NCBI GenBank assembly: GCA_010671905.1
Contig: JAAHII010000001.1
Coordinates: forward strand, 2,604,001-2,668,000
From: Leptolyngbya sp. SIOISBB
Lineage (GTDB): Bacteria > Cyanobacteriota > Cyanobacteriia > Phormidesmidales > Phormidesmidaceae
Direction of reading: 5' to 3'
DNA length: 64,000 bases
Part shown: piece after piece, positions 1 through 8,092 of the stretch
Numbering within the stretch: the stretch's first letter is position 1
Layout: the number at the start of each line of letters is the position of its first letter
Program-made: the position numbers and the translations under genes
The notes under the pieces: generated by a model
What the model was told of the DNA's origin: nothing
The model's input: only the letters and a program-made list of their open reading frames with translations
The model's database searches: none

Positions 1-1164
1 CACCGGCACCAGATGCAGGCGATCGCCAGGCCGCAAGAGGGCGGCAAAGACATCGGCATGATCTTTGGTGGATAACATGCCCATCAGCCAGGTCGTCTTA
101 GCCGGTAAGGGGAATGAGAGCCCGACTTGCTGCAGTCTGACGATTTCCCTAGCGGCTAGGTTCGGATGCTGTAAATCATCCCGATACTGGCGTAACGCTG
201 TGGCCGCAGCAGGATTATGAGCCCCATCAATCAGCCAGGGATAGTGTTGACCGTTGGGAGCTTGCCAGTTGAGCCACTGCAGCCTGCCAGGCCACTGGGC
301 TTGCGCCATCCCCGTTTGGATTGCTGCATCCGTAATGTGCCAACCCTGATCGCGCAAGGCGTAGAGTGTCGCGATCGCCATTGCCGAATTAATCTGCTGA
401 TGTGCGCCTACAAAGGGCAAGGGGTAAAGCAGCGGCGCCTGGCCAGTTTGATAGGGCGGATGACTGACTAAGCCGGTGGCATCAAGCTCCGCGATCGCGG
501 GACGGATGACAGTAGCGCCAACAGCCTGTGCGCGTGCCAAGACGACTGCTTCTGCGTCATCAGGCAATGGCCCCACCACAGCGGGACAACCAGTTTTTAA
601 GACACCAGCTTTTTCTCCCGCGATATCGGCCAGAGTCGGCCCTAAGCGCTGCCAATGCTCGCGGCTGAGGGACGTGATGACTGAGACTAAGGGCGTATCA
701 ACGACATTGGTCGCATCTAACCGACCGCCTAAACCCACTTCAATGACGGCGACATCCACTTTCTGCTGGGCAAAAAATAACCAGGCGGCAGCGGTGATAA
801 CCTCAAACTGGGTAGGTGTTTCAGCATCGGGGGCGATCGCCGCTTCAACCGCTGTCAACATCTTGGCTAATGTCTCAGGAGCGATCGGCTGACCATTCAA
901 ACAAATGCGCTCGCACCAACTCACTAAGTGAGGTGAGGTATATCGACCCACGCGATAGCCTGCCGCTGCCAGCACCGACGACAGGTACGCACAAACTGAT
1001 CCTTTGCCATTGGTGCCCGCGACATGGATGATCGGAACCTGATGGTGCGGATTCCCCAAGGCTGTCAAAAGGCGCTCAATCCGTTCTAACCCCAGGTGAA
1101 CTCCAAAGCGACTGTATTGCTTTAACTGCTGATTGATGCCCTGTTCTAGGGGCTCTACAGGCAT
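1..1164 (-). CDS. folC: Bifunctional folylpolyglutamate synthase/dihydrofolate synthase, C-terminal end beyond window
   Basis: ATP-dependent cytosolic ligase that adds glutamate to dihydropteroate and folates. Translating the minus strand from the ATG at 1164 gives an uninterrupted frame of 388 codons to the window edge; the family is usually about 420 residues, so only a short C-terminal piece is missing. Visible motifs are the Mur-ligase-type P-loop HVAGTNGKGS (residues 47-56), the segment EVGLGGRLDATNVV, and DGAHNP near the C-terminal ligase domain, which together identify FolC rather than a Mur ligase. It lies downstream of glnB on the same strand with a hairpin between them, so co-transcription is uncertain. 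The family assignment is firm; the true 3' end is not visible. Confidence 0.92.
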   Translation of the reverse strand, partial: MPVEPLEQGINQQLKQYSRFGVHLGLERIERLLTALGNPHHQVPIIHVAGTNGKGSVCAYLSSVLAAAGYRVGRYTSPHLVSWCERICLNGQPIAPETLAKMLTAVEAAIAPDAETPTQFEVITAAAWLFFAQQKVDVAVIEVGLGGRLDATNVVDTPLVSVITSLSREHWQRLGPTLADIAGEKAGVLKTGCPAVVGPLPDDAEAVVLARAQAVGATVIRPAIAELDATGLVSHPPYQTGQAPLLYPLPFVGAHQQINSAMAIATLYALRDQGWHITDAAIQTGMAQAQWPGRLQWLNWQAPNGQHYPWLIDGAHNPAAATALRQYRDDLQHPNLAAREIVRLQQVGLSFPLPAKTTWLMGMLSTKDHADVFAALLRPGDRLHLVPV

Positions 1165-1207
1165 AAATCCCTAACGCTATATCGACACAACTACACGCTT
1201 TTACACA

Positions 1208-1258
1208 AGAAACCTCTGCCTTCTCCAACAGCGTGCGTTCACTGGGGCAGAGGTTTCT
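1208..1258 (-). terminator. Hairpin between glnB and folC
   Basis: A perfect 13-bp inverted repeat, AGAAACCTCTGCC (1208-1220) against its complement (1246-1258), with a 25-nt loop, sits just after the glnB stop. On the minus strand the distal arm is followed by a weakly T-rich stretch, so it may be a leaky terminator or a 3'-end stabiliser rather than a strong terminator. Confidence 0.5.
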
Positions 1259-1282
1259 GAAACTAAGTCTGGAGATGCCGGA

Positions 1283-1633
<351 letters not shown>

Positions 1634-1697
1634 CTACACGACCACTGCCAACATGCAGTGCAGCCCTATGTCTAGCGAGGGCTACGGACACAATACT

Positions 1698-1711
1698 GTA
1701 ATTCTCACTAC
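1698..1711 (-). promoter_or_regulatory. NtcA binding site upstream of glnB
   Basis: The sequence GTA-ATTCTCAC-TAC matches the NtcA consensus GTA-N8-TAC exactly. On the minus strand a -10-like TAGACAT (1674-1668) follows about 23 nt downstream, the spacing of class II NtcA-activated promoters, giving an expected transcript start near 1663. Activation of glnB by NtcA is established in several cyanobacteria; here it is inferred from motif and spacing. Confidence 0.75.
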
Positions 1712-1786
1712 ATTTTGCTTCATATGTGAGATTTTGCTCCACAACGGGTCGCCGTTAAGAGCTATCGCAGTGGGTGAATATTCCGA

Positions 1787-1836
1787 CAAAAATTCCCGCA
1801 GATCCCAGTTCTTTGAACCATCGGATCTGCGGGAAT
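1787..1836 (-). terminator. Rho-independent terminator
   Basis: A perfect 14-bp stem, ATTCCCGCAGATCC (1792-1805) against 1823-1836, with a 17-nt loop. On the minus strand it is followed by a run of five T, the classical form of an intrinsic terminator. It lies 20 bp past the stop of the coiled-coil membrane protein and insulates it from the glnB promoter. Confidence 0.85.
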
Positions 1837-1855
1837 ACTGAATTTTCAGACAAGA

Positions 1856-2599
1856 TTAACGATTGAGTAGTGGACGCATGATCAAAAAGCCTGCGCCAAA
1901 AGCCGACACCACCACGACTAAGATGGTGGTCGCTAACCACAAGTTACCCAGATCTGATCGCGATGCCACCTTGCTGAGCGGGCGACCTTCGTCAGGCTGC
2001 TCGGTGAATAGCCGATAGGATTTGGCATCAGGAGCCGGTCGACTGCGATCGCGCTTCTTCCCCTTAGGATGTGGCACGATGGCGCTGTTGACCCGACTAC
2101 TAGCCGTGCCATGGCGCTCACCGCCTCGCCCTTGAGGGCGCTTGTCGGTCGGCACCGGAGGCGCTGGCGGTGGGGCGTTAGGGGGCGCTGTCTGCGATAG
2201 CTCTGGCACCCTGACTGGCGGACGTTGAGGCGTCGGTGGTGGCGGTGGCGGCAATGACTCTTCGATGGAGTCCATGAACATCTCTGCAGGCGGGGCGATC
2301 GGTGAGGACTCCTGAGCTACAGGATACGTTTCAGCTGGCATGCCCCCCGCAAAATGTCCTAATTGGGTAGCTGAGTGGACAAACCGCTGAATCTCCGTGC
2401 GTAGTAGCTGATTCTGCCGGATGATCTCATGATTTTGCTGTGTCAGGGCGTCTAAAGTCGACTGGGTCGTCTTTAGCTCAGCCGCAAGTTCTCGGTATAC
2501 CGAAATCGGCACCGAGGGCGCATAGCTAGAAGGCGCTACGGCTCGTCCAGTTTCTGGAACGGTATACAGCTGGGAGTCTGAGTTAAGAGGGGCGTTCAT
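1856..2599 (-). CDS. Proline-rich coiled-coil protein with C-terminal membrane anchor
   Basis: I do not recognise a named family. From the ATG at 2599 the product is 247 residues; the frame extends to a TTG at 2683, but that start would add an unconvincing leader. In order it shows: a short polar N-terminus, a predicted coiled coil (roughly residues 35-75, with ELAAELKTTQSTLDALTQQ), a long Pro-rich disordered segment with PPPPPP and PPNAPPPAPP, a basic stretch (PHPKGKKRDRSR), and a C-terminal hydrophobic helix (LWLATTILVVVVSAFGAGFLI) ending close to the stop. That layout suggests a tail-anchored inner-membrane protein with its bulk in the cytosol. A strong terminator follows it. Function unknown. 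Confidence 0.7.
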   Translation of the reverse strand: MNAPLNSDSQLYTVPETGRAVAPSSYAPSVPISVYRELAAELKTTQSTLDALTQQNHEIIRQNQLLRTEIQRFVHSATQLGHFAGGMPAETYPVAQESSPIAPPAEMFMDSIEESLPPPPPPTPQRPPVRVPELSQTAPPNAPPPAPPVPTDKRPQGRGGERHGTASSRVNSAIVPHPKGKKRDRSRPAPDAKSYRLFTEQPDEGRPLSKVASRSDLGNLWLATTILVVVVSAFGAGFLIMRPLLNR

Positions 2600-2949
2600 G
2601 AGAGTGGGTTCCGAAAAACGCAATACACCGGCAATCGCCGCGCAGAAAATATCGTTAACGAATGCTTCAGCTGGACGATGCAAAAACTAGGAATGCAAGC
2701 ATTGTTGATTCCGCCCAAAGCGTATCGCAAAAACTTGAAATTGCAACCGTTTTGTTCAATTTATCGTGAAAGATCGGGGCCGGTTCTCCGGAGACATCGT
2801 CATGTTGTCGAGATGTCTCTGAAGGCAGCGATTTCAGCACAACGAACTGTACTCACAGCGGCGGTACAGGGACCGCGCCACCCTTCAATAATCCCCGCAA
2901 GTAGGAAAAGACGGCTCAATCTGCTCCGTCGTCACCCTTGACAAGGAAT

Positions 2950-5529
2950 TTAGAGGGAAGCTGAGGGATCGGCTTGTGCGATCGCGTCTGTTTTGGCGAC
3001 ATCGACAGTGACTGTGTCGGCTGGATCTTCGTCGATACTGAGGGGGGTATATACCCGTGGCGCGGGCATCCCCGGTTGAGTATTAGTCACAGCGCCAGGA
3101 TCTTGGCTGAGTTTCATATCAGGATCAACCTCTGGTAAAGAACTCATCGGCCCCACTAAGGGCTCACTATAGGGTCCAATGGCATCGTTAGGGGTGGGTG
3201 CTGGCCCTTCGACGGCTTTGGGCGTAGCGGACTTGGGGCTTACGGGTTGGTCTGATGTGGAGGCTGGGGCCGAGATTTCGACCTCGTTCAGCTCCAGGTC
3301 GTCGGTCGTATTCTGCTGGGGGTCAACTTCTACCTTCGGTAGGGGAAAAGGCCATACCTGACGGGGTTGAGACGTGGGCTTATCCAGGGTCGCGGGCAAG
3401 CGAGATTCCGGTTCATAGATGGTGTTCGGACTCTCTTTGGGTCCCCAGTCTTGCAGCAGTTCGTCGGAGAACTCTTCGATCTCAATATCGAGTTCCTCTT
3501 CTGCTGTATCGAGTGCCGGGGCTGGTGAGGTCTCGGGGATGCCATCGGGAGCGGTCTCTTCTGCTGGGGAGACAGGCGCTGGGGAAGTGGCTGGTGCCGT
3601 ATTGTCTACTGGTAGTGGCTCAGCGGTTTCTAGCGGCTGTACTTCTACTGGTTCGTCGGCGGTAAAGCCCTCATCATCGATAGTGGCTGGGATATCACTA
3701 GTGCCAGTCGGTCGCACATCCAACACGACGGAGGGCGGCAGCGGCTCGCGAAATTCTTGGGAGGCGGCTTGAATCTTTTGCAAAATGCGATCGCCCTCGG
3801 CACCCGTCGCTTTTTGGGGCTGACCATTTTTCACCTGCACGGGAATCAGATCCACCTTCATTTGCCCCGCCCGAATGGCCACTTGCAAGACAGCGGTTTC
3901 CGTCGTGGGGTTCTCAGCGGCGACGCCATACACAAAGTCCCCGAGGGAATAGGCAATGGGCCGACCTTTATACAGTTCTGCCCCCTGAATCTGATCAGGA
4001 TGCTGACCCACGACCAAGTCAGCTCCCTGGTCGATCGCCAGTTTCGCCAAGTTGGTCTGTGATTCGGCGGGGCTGGCTGGCGGCTCAGTCGACCAACGAT
4101 AGTTCACCACAAGCCAATCGACTTCATCGCGAATGGCGCGAATATCATCAATGATGTCTTTCATGGCGACGGCATTCACGCCGCTCAGGCTCTCGTCTGC
4201 GGCCAAATTAAAGTCACGATCGTAGCTCAGGTAAGCAATTCGCTGACCTTTGACATCGACAATTTCGGGTCGGCGGGCCTCGCGTTTGCCCCGCCCGGCC
4301 CCGACTCGAAAGATCCCGTTGCGATCGAGGGTATCTAGGGTTTCTGCCAAGCCTTGTTCGCCAAAGGCCAGCGCTTGCTTACCCGTCAAATTGACTAAGT
4401 CAACGCCGCTTGCTTTGAGCAAGTTAATGGCATCAGGGCGTTTGCGTTCTAGTAGCTCTTCCTCTAAAGAGGTGGCCGATTGGGTGAGCGGATCCTGCAA
4501 GTTGACCATGGCGACGTCGGCTTTACGGTAAGCCGGCAGGCCAGACAGCAGTTGGCCGTCATACTCCAGTTGGTTGTAAGGCAAGCCATCCAGATCAACG
4601 TCACCACCAAACAAGAGCGTAATAGTCGGATCCTGAGGCCGCTCTAGCCGTTCATGCTTGAGCACACCGACGGGTTCTAGTGCGGCATTGACGACGTTGG
4701 GACGATCGCTCTCTAGTTCAGTTTTATAGGTGACGGGGGTAGCCGTAGTTGCCGACGGACGATTGGCGTCAGGGGCCTGCTGGCGATCGGCTAATACCGT
4801 ATGGGGGGTGGTGTGAAATTCGGGCAGTTGCGGTTCTGAGGGGATCGCGTTGGCCTTGCGACTGGCAGGATCACCCGTATTGGCCTCGACCCGCGTTTGA
4901 AAGGGCAAGGACGGTCCGGAGTGGCCAGACATGACAACTTCGATCATGCAGCCAAACACAAATGCCGCCACCGCTGACCCGGTCAACATGAAGGCCCGCA
5001 TGGTCTTGATCTGATCGGCTAAGATATGCCAGCTAAACCCGGGAATCATGGGTGCCGTGGGGCGCTGCACCAGCGTGGGTGGAATTGCCGCTGCCGGAGA
5101 CCCCTGGCCTCGCTCTCGCTTTAAGCGTTCTCGTAGGGCTGGGGTCATGACCCGAATCCGCTGTTGCCAGAGCGGCTTACGTTCACCAATGGGTCGGGCC
5201 ACGAGGTGAATGCCCTCAATCAATGGAGAATTGAGCTGCCAGATTAAATGGCAGATGTATTGCGTCAACGGCTTTTGCAGGGGCGGGCGCTCAAACTCTA
5301 CGGTGATTTTGATGCAACCAGACCGCTTGTCTTGATTCACTTGGGCGTAAATGCCATCGGGGATCAAGGGCTCGTTCAGCCACAGAGCGATCGCCCGAAA
5401 CTGCCCAGCGGCAGCTAGCGCCTTGGTGGAGAGGCTATCAGCAGATAAATTGGCGGTAGCGTTAACCATGCTGTTGCAACTGTTGTAGAGCCAGAAATCA
5501 GGACTATCACCCTGAACAATCTTGAGCAT
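2950..5529 (-). CDS. CapA-family (PGA_cap) membrane-anchored metallophosphoesterase-like protein
   Basis: The 859-residue product has an N-terminal cytosolic segment of about 170 residues, one transmembrane helix (near residues 178-200, AFMLTGSAVAAFVFGCMIEV), a linker, then a CapA/PGA synthesis domain (about 305-560) and a long acidic, Pro/Ser-rich tail. Family marks are LLFGGDVDLDG, DVAMVNLQD, DQGADLVVGQHPDQIQGAELY and GRPIAYSLGDFVYG. CapA proteins have a calcineurin-like fold and act in poly-gamma-glutamate capsule assembly or export. Several usual metal ligands differ here: NLE is NLQ, the NNH position reads LTGKQ, the HWG-type motif is NYRW, and GHHPH is GQHPD. Hence catalysis is doubtful and the exact role cannot be stated. 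Confidence 0.8.
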   Translation of the reverse strand: MLKIVQGDSPDFWLYNSCNSMVNATANLSADSLSTKALAAAGQFRAIALWLNEPLIPDGIYAQVNQDKRSGCIKITVEFERPPLQKPLTQYICHLIWQLNSPLIEGIHLVARPIGERKPLWQQRIRVMTPALRERLKRERGQGSPAAAIPPTLVQRPTAPMIPGFSWHILADQIKTMRAFMLTGSAVAAFVFGCMIEVVMSGHSGPSLPFQTRVEANTGDPASRKANAIPSEPQLPEFHTTPHTVLADRQQAPDANRPSATTATPVTYKTELESDRPNVVNAALEPVGVLKHERLERPQDPTITLLFGGDVDLDGLPYNQLEYDGQLLSGLPAYRKADVAMVNLQDPLTQSATSLEEELLERKRPDAINLLKASGVDLVNLTGKQALAFGEQGLAETLDTLDRNGIFRVGAGRGKREARRPEIVDVKGQRIAYLSYDRDFNLAADESLSGVNAVAMKDIIDDIRAIRDEVDWLVVNYRWSTEPPASPAESQTNLAKLAIDQGADLVVGQHPDQIQGAELYKGRPIAYSLGDFVYGVAAENPTTETAVLQVAIRAGQMKVDLIPVQVKNGQPQKATGAEGDRILQKIQAASQEFREPLPPSVVLDVRPTGTSDIPATIDDEGFTADEPVEVQPLETAEPLPVDNTAPATSPAPVSPAEETAPDGIPETSPAPALDTAEEELDIEIEEFSDELLQDWGPKESPNTIYEPESRLPATLDKPTSQPRQVWPFPLPKVEVDPQQNTTDDLELNEVEISAPASTSDQPVSPKSATPKAVEGPAPTPNDAIGPYSEPLVGPMSSLPEVDPDMKLSQDPGAVTNTQPGMPAPRVYTPLSIDEDPADTVTVDVAKTDAIAQADPSASL

Positions 5530-6370
5530 CGCACACGTAAATTTGCCGTCAACAAATTTATCGCGAACGAATGGGTAGAAGCGCCAATGATGATAGCAAC
5601 GATTTCATAAAAAGAACCGATTTTGTCAATATTCTAGAGCGACTCTACGGATGTGGAAAATTGATTCTCTGTCAAATTGCTCACTCGTCTCCGGCGGCAT
5701 CATCGGGCGATCGCACCCAATATTTTCCAAAAGCAAGTTTCAACAAGAATTTTCATTCCCTCAGTCCTGATGCTTTAGCTCTCTGTATTACCTGAGCACT
5801 GGGGATGTTTCAACAGTCATGTTCAAATATGGGAGCCGTGAAGCATCAGTGGATGCCATTCTGTAGGGCTGGATGCAGGATTGAAATCTTTCTCTGTATA
5901 GGAGTTGCAGTGAGCTGCAATTGCCTCAGCTCACGGTGGCCTGCGATTAGTCCTATGCCTGTCATCGGGTGGTATAGCAAGCAGTAGTTGGGTTAGGTCA
6001 CTCTAGATCACTGTAACCGCCATTTGACAGACCTTTTCATTCCGACTTCCAACTTCAGTATGCCGAATTCTGCGATACGTCTGCCGAATCACGATCGCGT
6101 AACACCGTCATTCAGTACCTTGTTATGCCCTGGGGGACTGTTGCCGAGAAATATGGCAAGAGGTGCCCTTGTTCCTATTGCCGGAATGGAGCTAATACCT
6201 TGGCGACAGGAAGAGCGGCTCAGCGCAACGGCAATTTTCGTGGCGTCGCGTCGCTCCCACGCGAAGTATCTCTCTGGAGATGATCCACCAGCCTGATGAT
6301 TTGGCTCAACTAGAGCGATCCAGATATTGGCTACCCTACAGCGCCAGGCCACCCGCACCATGGGCGTCTC
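5530..6370. other. Long intergenic region without a convincing gene
   Basis: About 840 bp between the CapA-like gene and the serine hydrolase. The short open frames here on both strands have no recognisable domain, ribosome site or composition supporting a gene. One notable structure is a pair of overlapping, mutually exclusive hairpins at 5905-5920 (TTGCAG/CTGCAA) and 5910-5934 (GTGAGCTG/CAGCTCAC). Confidence 0.5.
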
Positions 6371-7714
6371 TTACCGTGCGACAGAGACCAGATGTCCTTC
6401 ATCTAAGACATGTTGAATGACATCACCGATGACCTGACGCAGCATTCTCTGGTTAGCGCTGTTATCAATGGTGACCGTCATCATGTAGCGCTCATCATCA
6501 ATTTTGACCGCCGTGGAACTGCCGATGACTTTTGAGTTCTGCCCCGTTTTTTCCCCAATCCAAGCGACGCGCTTATTGCGCAGCTTGCTGACGGCAGTGT
6601 AGCCAAATTCCCAATCGTATTGACCCACCATCGCATCTAGGATCTCATCTGCTCCGGGACCTTCAAAGGTGTAAATTTGCCGCATCATTTCAGTGACTTC
6701 GTTGCTGGTCATAACGTTGCGGCCGACGGCCCGGTTGCGTGTCGGGGCGGTGCGATCGCCAATCAGCTTCGTCCGAATTTTGGTTTGCTCATACCCCATA
6801 TCTTGCAGGGCTTGGTCCATATATTCCCAACCGAGATAATCCAACAATTGGTTAGTGGCGATGTTGTTGCTTTCTTTAATCATCCGCACCATCACCTCAC
6901 GGATGGGATACGTGTGCTTGACGTAAATCTTGGCTCCGTTGGCATTCTCCGTCCAGTTGTGGGCATCAATGTACATCGGGTCACCAATGTCGATACCTTC
7001 TTCAGTGACCTTTTTCATCAAGACAACCGCTACCGGTAGTTTGATTAAGCTGGCCGGACTCGCGGGGGGCTGATCCCCTTTGTAGTCAAAACAGGCGCCC
7101 GTGATGTGGCAAATCGTGATGCGAATGGCATGAGGGCGACCGGTGGCTTCCGCAATTTCGGCTAAAAAGGTTGATCTTGACTCATTGATCGCGTCCTTGA
7201 CTGGCCCCAAGATCGCCAAGTAATCGTCTCGCTTGGCGGCGGCCACTTCGGCCAAGCGGGACGATTCGGGAATTTGATCGAGTTGGCGAATCGCCGCTTC
7301 CCAGAGAAATTCCTGCTGTTGCAGCTCCGCCAGGGTTTCTTCCCCGTCTTCCCGCCCCGCATCACGAGTTGCAATCCCCTGTACGGCCAACTCTTTAGAG
7401 CGAGCGAGATTGACATCTGCGATCGCTTCCTGCTCTAGACGCTCACGGGTTAATCGCACCGCCTCTGTATCGGCAAAGTAAGGCGCTAAGTCAACGGCTG
7501 CGGTCTCGTCTAACAACCCGGCTGCATCTGCGCTATTGCGGCTATCTGCCGCTACAGTCGGCGGCGTTTGCGACCACATTGACATGGCGGTTGGTCGAAA
7601 GGCTCCAATGGCCACGGTCGCAGCAATGCCTGATGCCAGACCAGCCCCAAAGATCATGGGGCCGCTCCAAGTGCGGCCTGAAAAACTATTTCTGAGACTG
7701 TCTCCTAACACCAC
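6371..7714 (-). CDS. Beta-lactamase-fold serine hydrolase
   Basis: Predicted membrane-anchored or exported serine hydrolase of the class A beta-lactamase/penicillin-recognising superfamily. The catalytic SxxK is SLIK within PASLIKLPVAVVLMKK, the second motif is SNN (ESNNIATN; classical enzymes have SDN), and the third is KTG (GEKTGQNSKVIG), in the right order and spacing. An N-terminal hydrophobic segment (GPMIFGAGLASGIAATVAIGAF) precedes a charged linker. I chose the GTG at 7714 because GGAGG lies at 7730-7726, 11 nt upstream; the frame stays open to a TTG at 7858. Substrate unknown: a peptidoglycan-related peptidase or a lactamase are both possible, and SNN favours a non-resistance role. 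Confidence 0.75.
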   Translation of the reverse strand: MVLGDSLRNSFSGRTWSGPMIFGAGLASGIAATVAIGAFRPTAMSMWSQTPPTVAADSRNSADAAGLLDETAAVDLAPYFADTEAVRLTRERLEQEAIADVNLARSKELAVQGIATRDAGREDGEETLAELQQQEFLWEAAIRQLDQIPESSRLAEVAAAKRDDYLAILGPVKDAINESRSTFLAEIAEATGRPHAIRITICHITGACFDYKGDQPPASPASLIKLPVAVVLMKKVTEEGIDIGDPMYIDAHNWTENANGAKIYVKHTYPIREVMVRMIKESNNIATNQLLDYLGWEYMDQALQDMGYEQTKIRTKLIGDRTAPTRNRAVGRNVMTSNEVTEMMRQIYTFEGPGADEILDAMVGQYDWEFGYTAVSKLRNKRVAWIGEKTGQNSKVIGSSTAVKIDDERYMMTVTIDNSANQRMLRQVIGDVIQHVLDEGHLVSVAR

Positions 7715-7864
7715 TGCCCCTAACTCCTCCGGACACACACCACAACCGCTGGCTAAATTATCGCGTTTGGTAGCCCCATAAGTGTCCTGTGGACTACGAA
7801 TTCCTAAATTATTTGGCGTTTTCCCTGGATCCGCTGGTCTAGGACGACTAATCCGCAACGATGC

Positions 7865-8065
7865 CTAAGAGCTCGTTATCCTCGTTGAAAGTCGTAATTT
7901 GCATAATTCTTTGGGACTAAAGACAATATTATTGGTTAGTTCTCCTGACTCTAACCAACATTTAGCGGATTCGCGGTCTCGATCAGCGTGAATATGGGGC
8001 AGTTCATTCGGTTCATGGCTAAAGAAATAGAATCGGTAAGGCCCGATTTTTAAGATTGTTGGCAT
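7865..8065 (-). CDS. DUF4160 protein, C-terminus probably frameshifted
   Basis: The 66-residue product MPTILKIGPYRFYFFSHE... with PHIHADRDRESAKCWLESGE is the typical DUF4160 start; such small proteins often neighbour DUF2442 genes and are suspected toxin-antitoxin-like partners. The last residues (LRLSTRITSS) do not fit the family, whereas a one-base shift gives NEDNELLGIVAD before a stop that runs into the possible upstream TTG start of the serine hydrolase frame. It is therefore either a slightly broken remnant or a recent frame change. No DUF2442 partner is seen next to it. The oxoprolinase gene ends 28 bp upstream on the same strand. Confidence 0.65.
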   Translation of the reverse strand: MPTILKIGPYRFYFFSHEPNELPHIHADRDRESAKCWLESGELTNNIVFSPKELCKLRLSTRITSS

Positions 8066-8092
8066 CGATAGCTTCCTCCTCGCGTCCCCGCC

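Noticed and set aside
6089-6361. 90-codon minus-strand open frame in the intergenic region
   Set aside because: No domain, no ribosome site, and composition unlike neighbouring genes.
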